Shown piece after piece: positions 5,381 to 7,802 of a DNA stretch of 7,802 nucleotides. Below the pieces are notes generated by a model. That model was given only the letters and a program-made list of their open reading frames with translations. It searched no databases and was not told where the DNA came from. Source of the stretch: Rhodospirillales bacterium. GTDB taxonomy: Bacteria > Pseudomonadota > Gammaproteobacteria > Steroidobacterales > Rariloculaceae. Within the stretch, counting starts at the first letter, position 1. Each line of letters begins with the position of its first letter. Location of the stretch: positions 9,919 to 17,720 of the forward strand of contig JAHEEO010000032.1 in the NCBI GenBank assembly GCA_024640665.1. Reading direction: 5' to 3'. The translations under genes were made by a program, and so were the position numbers.

Positions 5381-7267
5381 ATGGTTCGGTCCCTGGCGTT
5401 ACTCGAAAAATTCTATCTAACTGCGATTATTTTCATCGGGGTTGGATGGATAACCGACGCTACGCGCTTCGTCGGCCTTTCTCTAATTGCTGCCGAGTGG
5501 ATCGGGCCATTGCTGGGTGTCGCGATCGCCGCGGCTTTTCTGAAATTTCCATACGGCAAGCGCGCCACGGTGTTCGAGGCGGCACTCGGCGTGATCGCGA
5601 TTGCAGCCTGGGTGTGGATGTCGATCAACTACAACGACTGGATCATCGATATTTCCGGTTATACGCCCAGCAAATTCGTGCCTGCCATTGCCGCGTTGCT
5701 GCTGTTGATGGAAGCGCTGCGAAAAGCAGCTGGATTACCGATAACTATTCTCGTCTGGGTGCTGATCTTGTATGGGTTTTTCGGCTACCTTCTGCCTTCA
5801 CCCTTGCAAGCCGAGCGTATAGCGGCACCGAGCTTCTTGATGTACGTGTATGCGGACACGAACGGCATACCAGGTCTCGTGATGCAAGTCGTTGGAACGC
5901 TGGTGCTGGCATTCGTGATCTTGGGTCGACTAATGGAAGTCACCGGAGCGATCAAATTCTTCACAGACCTGGCGCTGAGCGTCATGGGCGATAAGCGCGG
6001 CGGCCCAGCCAAAGTTGCCGTTGTCGCATCCAGTATTTTCGGTTCGATCAATGGCACAGCAGTTGGCAATATCATGTCAACGGGCATTGTGACGATTCCG
6101 TTGATGAAGCGTTCCGGCTTCAAACCGCATTTCGCAGCGGCTATTGAAGCAGTCGCATCAAATGGCGGACAGCTTGCTCCGCCCGTGATGGGCGCTACGG
6201 CATTTCTTATCGCCGAGTTCCTGCAGGTGAGTTATTCGACGGTTGTTCTTTCTGCGCTCGTGCCGGCAGTGCTTTATTACGTGTGTCTGTTTTTGCAAGT
6301 GGATGCCATTGCAACCCGTGACGGGCTGCGGGGCATTCCAAAGTCGGAGTTACCTAAGGCCGCCGAGACGCTGCGAACGGGCTGGGTATTTCTGATTCCG
6401 CTGATTGCACTCGTGTATCTGTTGTTTGGCCGCGGTTTCGACCCGGCTTATGCAGCAATGGCTTCCGCGCTTGTGCTGCTCGTGCTAATGGTTGTTAGAC
6501 AGCGCCGCTTTCTTACGCGCCAGGAAATTCATGGGCTTATCGTCGGCGGTGGCGAGAGTATGCTGCCGTTGCTGATGATTGGTGGTGGCGCAGGCGTCGT
6601 AATCGGCGTTATGAATATAACCGGGCTCGGTTTTTCGCTTTCAATCATGCTGAGCCAGATTGGCGAGAGCGCGGGCATGTTTGTAATGCTCGCATTAACC
6701 GGGCTCATTTCGATAGTGCTCGGCATGGGCATGCCGACAACGGCGATTTACGTTGTTTTGTCGGTGGTATTGGCGCCTGCGCTGATCGAAGTTGGAATTT
6801 CTCCGATGGCAGCGCACCTGTTCATATTCTATTTCGGTTTGCTTTCATTTTTGACGCCGCCGGTGGCAATTGCGAGTTTTGTCGCGGCGGGGCTCGCCGG
6901 CAGCAATATGTGGACGACGTCGTGGGAAGGCATGAAGCTTGCGACCGTCGCATATGTAATGCCTTTTTTGTGGTGTTACAACGAAGCCTTCCTGTTGGAC
7001 GGTTCCGTCACAGAGATTGTCTACGTCATCGCAACGGCGCTAATTGCAGTTTTATTGATCGCCGAAGGCTTGCAGCGGCCGTTGGGTCGAGGTGTCGTGC
7101 AATTGCTCTGGACGCTTGGATGCTTTGCCGCTGCCGGATTCGTCGGCGGCGCAACAATTTGGTTTGGTTCAGCGTCGGCCATCAACGTCGTCGTTGCGAT
7201 CGTCGGCATTGCGTTGATCGCGGCAATAAGAATATCGGCCAGGAAAGCGGCTGTGCTCAGTCACTAG
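5381..7267 (+). CDS. TRAP transporter fused permease (DctQM fusion, TAXI type)
   Basis: This 628-residue inner-membrane protein is the permease of a tripartite, ATP-independent periplasmic (TRAP) transporter, normally driven by a sodium or proton gradient and fed by a periplasmic binding protein. Most of its length is hydrophobic helices. The N-terminal part (about 1-160) corresponds to the small DctQ subunit and the rest to DctM, fused as in TAXI systems. DctM marks are FGSINGTAVGNIMSTG (220-235), NGGQLAPPVMGATAFL (261-276), LGMGMPTTAIYV (447-458) and FLTPPVAIASF (490-500). The two PPV hairpins, one in each half, reflect the inverted repeat of this transporter fold. A C-terminal extension of further hydrophobic helices runs from about 544 to 615. 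The ATG at 5381 is forced, since an in-frame TGA sits at 5360; its Shine-Dalgarno is weak (TGAG at 5365-5368). No TAXI solute-binding gene is present in the window. An oxidoreductase gene follows after 12 bases, implying one operon. Substrate unknown, probably an organic acid. Confidence 0.93.
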   Translation: MVRSLALLEKFYLTAIIFIGVGWITDATRFVGLSLIAAEWIGPLLGVAIAAAFLKFPYGKRATVFEAALGVIAIAAWVWMSINYNDWIIDISGYTPSKFVPAIAALLLLMEALRKAAGLPITILVWVLILYGFFGYLLPSPLQAERIAAPSFLMYVYADTNGIPGLVMQVVGTLVLAFVILGRLMEVTGAIKFFTDLALSVMGDKRGGPAKVAVVASSIFGSINGTAVGNIMSTGIVTIPLMKRSGFKPHFAAAIEAVASNGGQLAPPVMGATAFLIAEFLQVSYSTVVLSALVPAVLYYVCLFLQVDAIATRDGLRGIPKSELPKAAETLRTGWVFLIPLIALVYLLFGRGFDPAYAAMASALVLLVLMVVRQRRFLTRQEIHGLIVGGGESMLPLLMIGGGAGVVIGVMNITGLGFSLSIMLSQIGESAGMFVMLALTGLISIVLGMGMPTTAIYVVLSVVLAPALIEVGISPMAAHLFIFYFGLLSFLTPPVAIASFVAAGLAGSNMWTTSWEGMKLATVAYVMPFLWCYNEAFLLDGSVTEIVYVIATALIAVLLIAEGLQRPLGRGVVQLLWTLGCFAAAGFVGGATIWFGSASAINVVVAIVGIALIAAIRISARKAAVLSH

Positions 7268-7271
7268 AGGA
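7266..7271 (+). promoter_or_regulatory. Shine-Dalgarno AGAGGA overlapping the TRAP stop codon
   Basis: AGAGGA overlaps the TAG stop (7265-7267) and ends eight bases before the ATG at 7280. This ties translation of the oxidoreductase closely to the TRAP gene and fixes its start. Confidence 0.65.
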
Positions 7272-7279
7272 AGCGGAAG

Positions 7280-7802
7280 ATGCGAGTTTACGAAGTAGTT
7301 GAAGGAAGCGAGGGTTTTGACGGGCTGAGAAAAGGCGAGCGGGCAAAGCCTGAGCCAGGCCCAAATCAAGTCTTGGTGCGAATGCGCGCGGCAGCGATGA
7401 ACTACAGAGATCTGGCCATCGTGTTGGGCAAGTATTTTTCCGGCCCTGTCGATCGAAACACAATTCCGCTTTCAGATGGCGCCGGTGAGGTGGAATCTGT
7501 CGGTGACGGTGTGACGGCTTTCAAACGCGGTGATCGCGTTGTGGCGACTTTTATGCAGCCCCCCCATCCGCCGATGTTCGGGGCACTCGGGTCCCCGCTT
7601 GATGGCGTACTGACCGAATACGCCGTTTTCGATCAGGGCGGGCTATTGCCAATTCCGGATGGCTTGAGTTTCGAAGAAGCAGCAACGCTCCCTTGCGCGG
7701 GAGTTACGGCTTGGAACGCTTTGTTTGACGGCAAACAGACTAAACCCGGTGAAACCGTTTTGACTTTAGGTACCGGCGGCGTATCGATATTTGCTTTGCA
7801 AA
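7280..7802 (+). CDS. NAD(P)-dependent MDR oxidoreductase, quinone oxidoreductase-like, 3' truncated
   Basis: The frame opens at ATG 7280 and runs off the window end, showing 174 residues, about half of the usual 330-350. It is a medium-chain dehydrogenase/reductase. The GroES-like N-terminal domain is clear: PGPNQVLVRMRAAAMNYRDL (26-45), PLSDGAGEVESVGDGVTAFKRGDRV (63-87), then EEAATLPCAGVTAWNAL (132-148). The Rossmann-fold glycine motif begins at TLGTGGVSIFALQ (162-174) and is cut. The usual catalytic zinc ligands are missing: Asn41 stands where alcohol dehydrogenases have Cys, and SDGAGE replaces GHE, and the four-Cys structural zinc loop is absent. It therefore belongs to the zinc-free quinone oxidoreductase/enoyl reductase-like group and should reduce or oxidise a carbonyl or activated double bond with NAD(P)H. 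It follows the TRAP permease by 12 bases with a good Shine-Dalgarno, so the two are probably one operon. The exact substrate is unknown. Confidence 0.88.
   Translation, partial: MRVYEVVEGSEGFDGLRKGERAKPEPGPNQVLVRMRAAAMNYRDLAIVLGKYFSGPVDRNTIPLSDGAGEVESVGDGVTAFKRGDRVVATFMQPPHPPMFGALGSPLDGVLTEYAVFDQGGLLPIPDGLSFEEAATLPCAGVTAWNALFDGKQTKPGETVLTLGTGGVSIFALQ

Noticed and set aside
5446..5994. 182-residue + strand frame inside the TRAP permease gene
   Set aside because: It is Arg-, Cys- and His-rich, with none of the hydrophobic pattern of the true frame, and is a typical frame-shifted reading of a membrane-protein gene.

Overview
The window looks like an ordinary chromosomal stretch of a moderately GC-rich, Gram-negative proteobacterium, probably a marine or environmental gammaproteobacterium. 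This rests on the outer-membrane-type lipoprotein adaptor, the TAXI-type fused TRAP permease and the YghX-like dienelactone hydrolase. The lineage is inferred from protein style and was not tested by any search. All supported genes lie on the + strand. No RNA gene, insertion sequence, CRISPR array, integrase or other mark of a mobile region was seen, and no minus-strand frame looked like a real gene.

Layout: (1) positions 1-1080 hold the 3' part of a large coiled-coil protein with a Gln/Gly-rich linker, cut by the window start. (2) After a 106-base gap holding a GC-rich hairpin and a perfect TATAAT box, positions 1187-3410 carry a MacB/LolD-type ABC ATPase overlapping by 8 bases with a lipoprotein MacA/HlyD-type adaptor. 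No permease is present in the window. (3) Positions 3446-4303 encode a SERHL/kraken-like alpha/beta hydrolase with a TTG start. (4) Positions 4377-5264 encode a dienelactone-hydrolase-family protein with a Tat-like N-terminus. (5) Positions 5381-7267 encode a fused DctQM TRAP permease, followed after 12 bases by the 5' part of a zinc-free MDR (quinone oxidoreductase-like) enzyme at 7280-7802, cut by the window end.

How the genes work together: the ATPase and adaptor should form two of the three parts of a tripartite efflux or lipoprotein-handling machine, with the permease encoded elsewhere. The TRAP permease and the oxidoreductase are very probably co-transcribed, which suggests uptake of a small organic acid or carbonyl compound followed by its reduction; the substrate is unknown. 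The two hydrolases are separate single genes with no clear link to their neighbours.

I found no convincing new biological system. The points most worth a second look are the permease-less ABC pair, the long insertion in the adaptor, the possibly leaderless ATPase mRNA, and the TRAP permease coupled to an oxidoreductase instead of a solute-binding protein.
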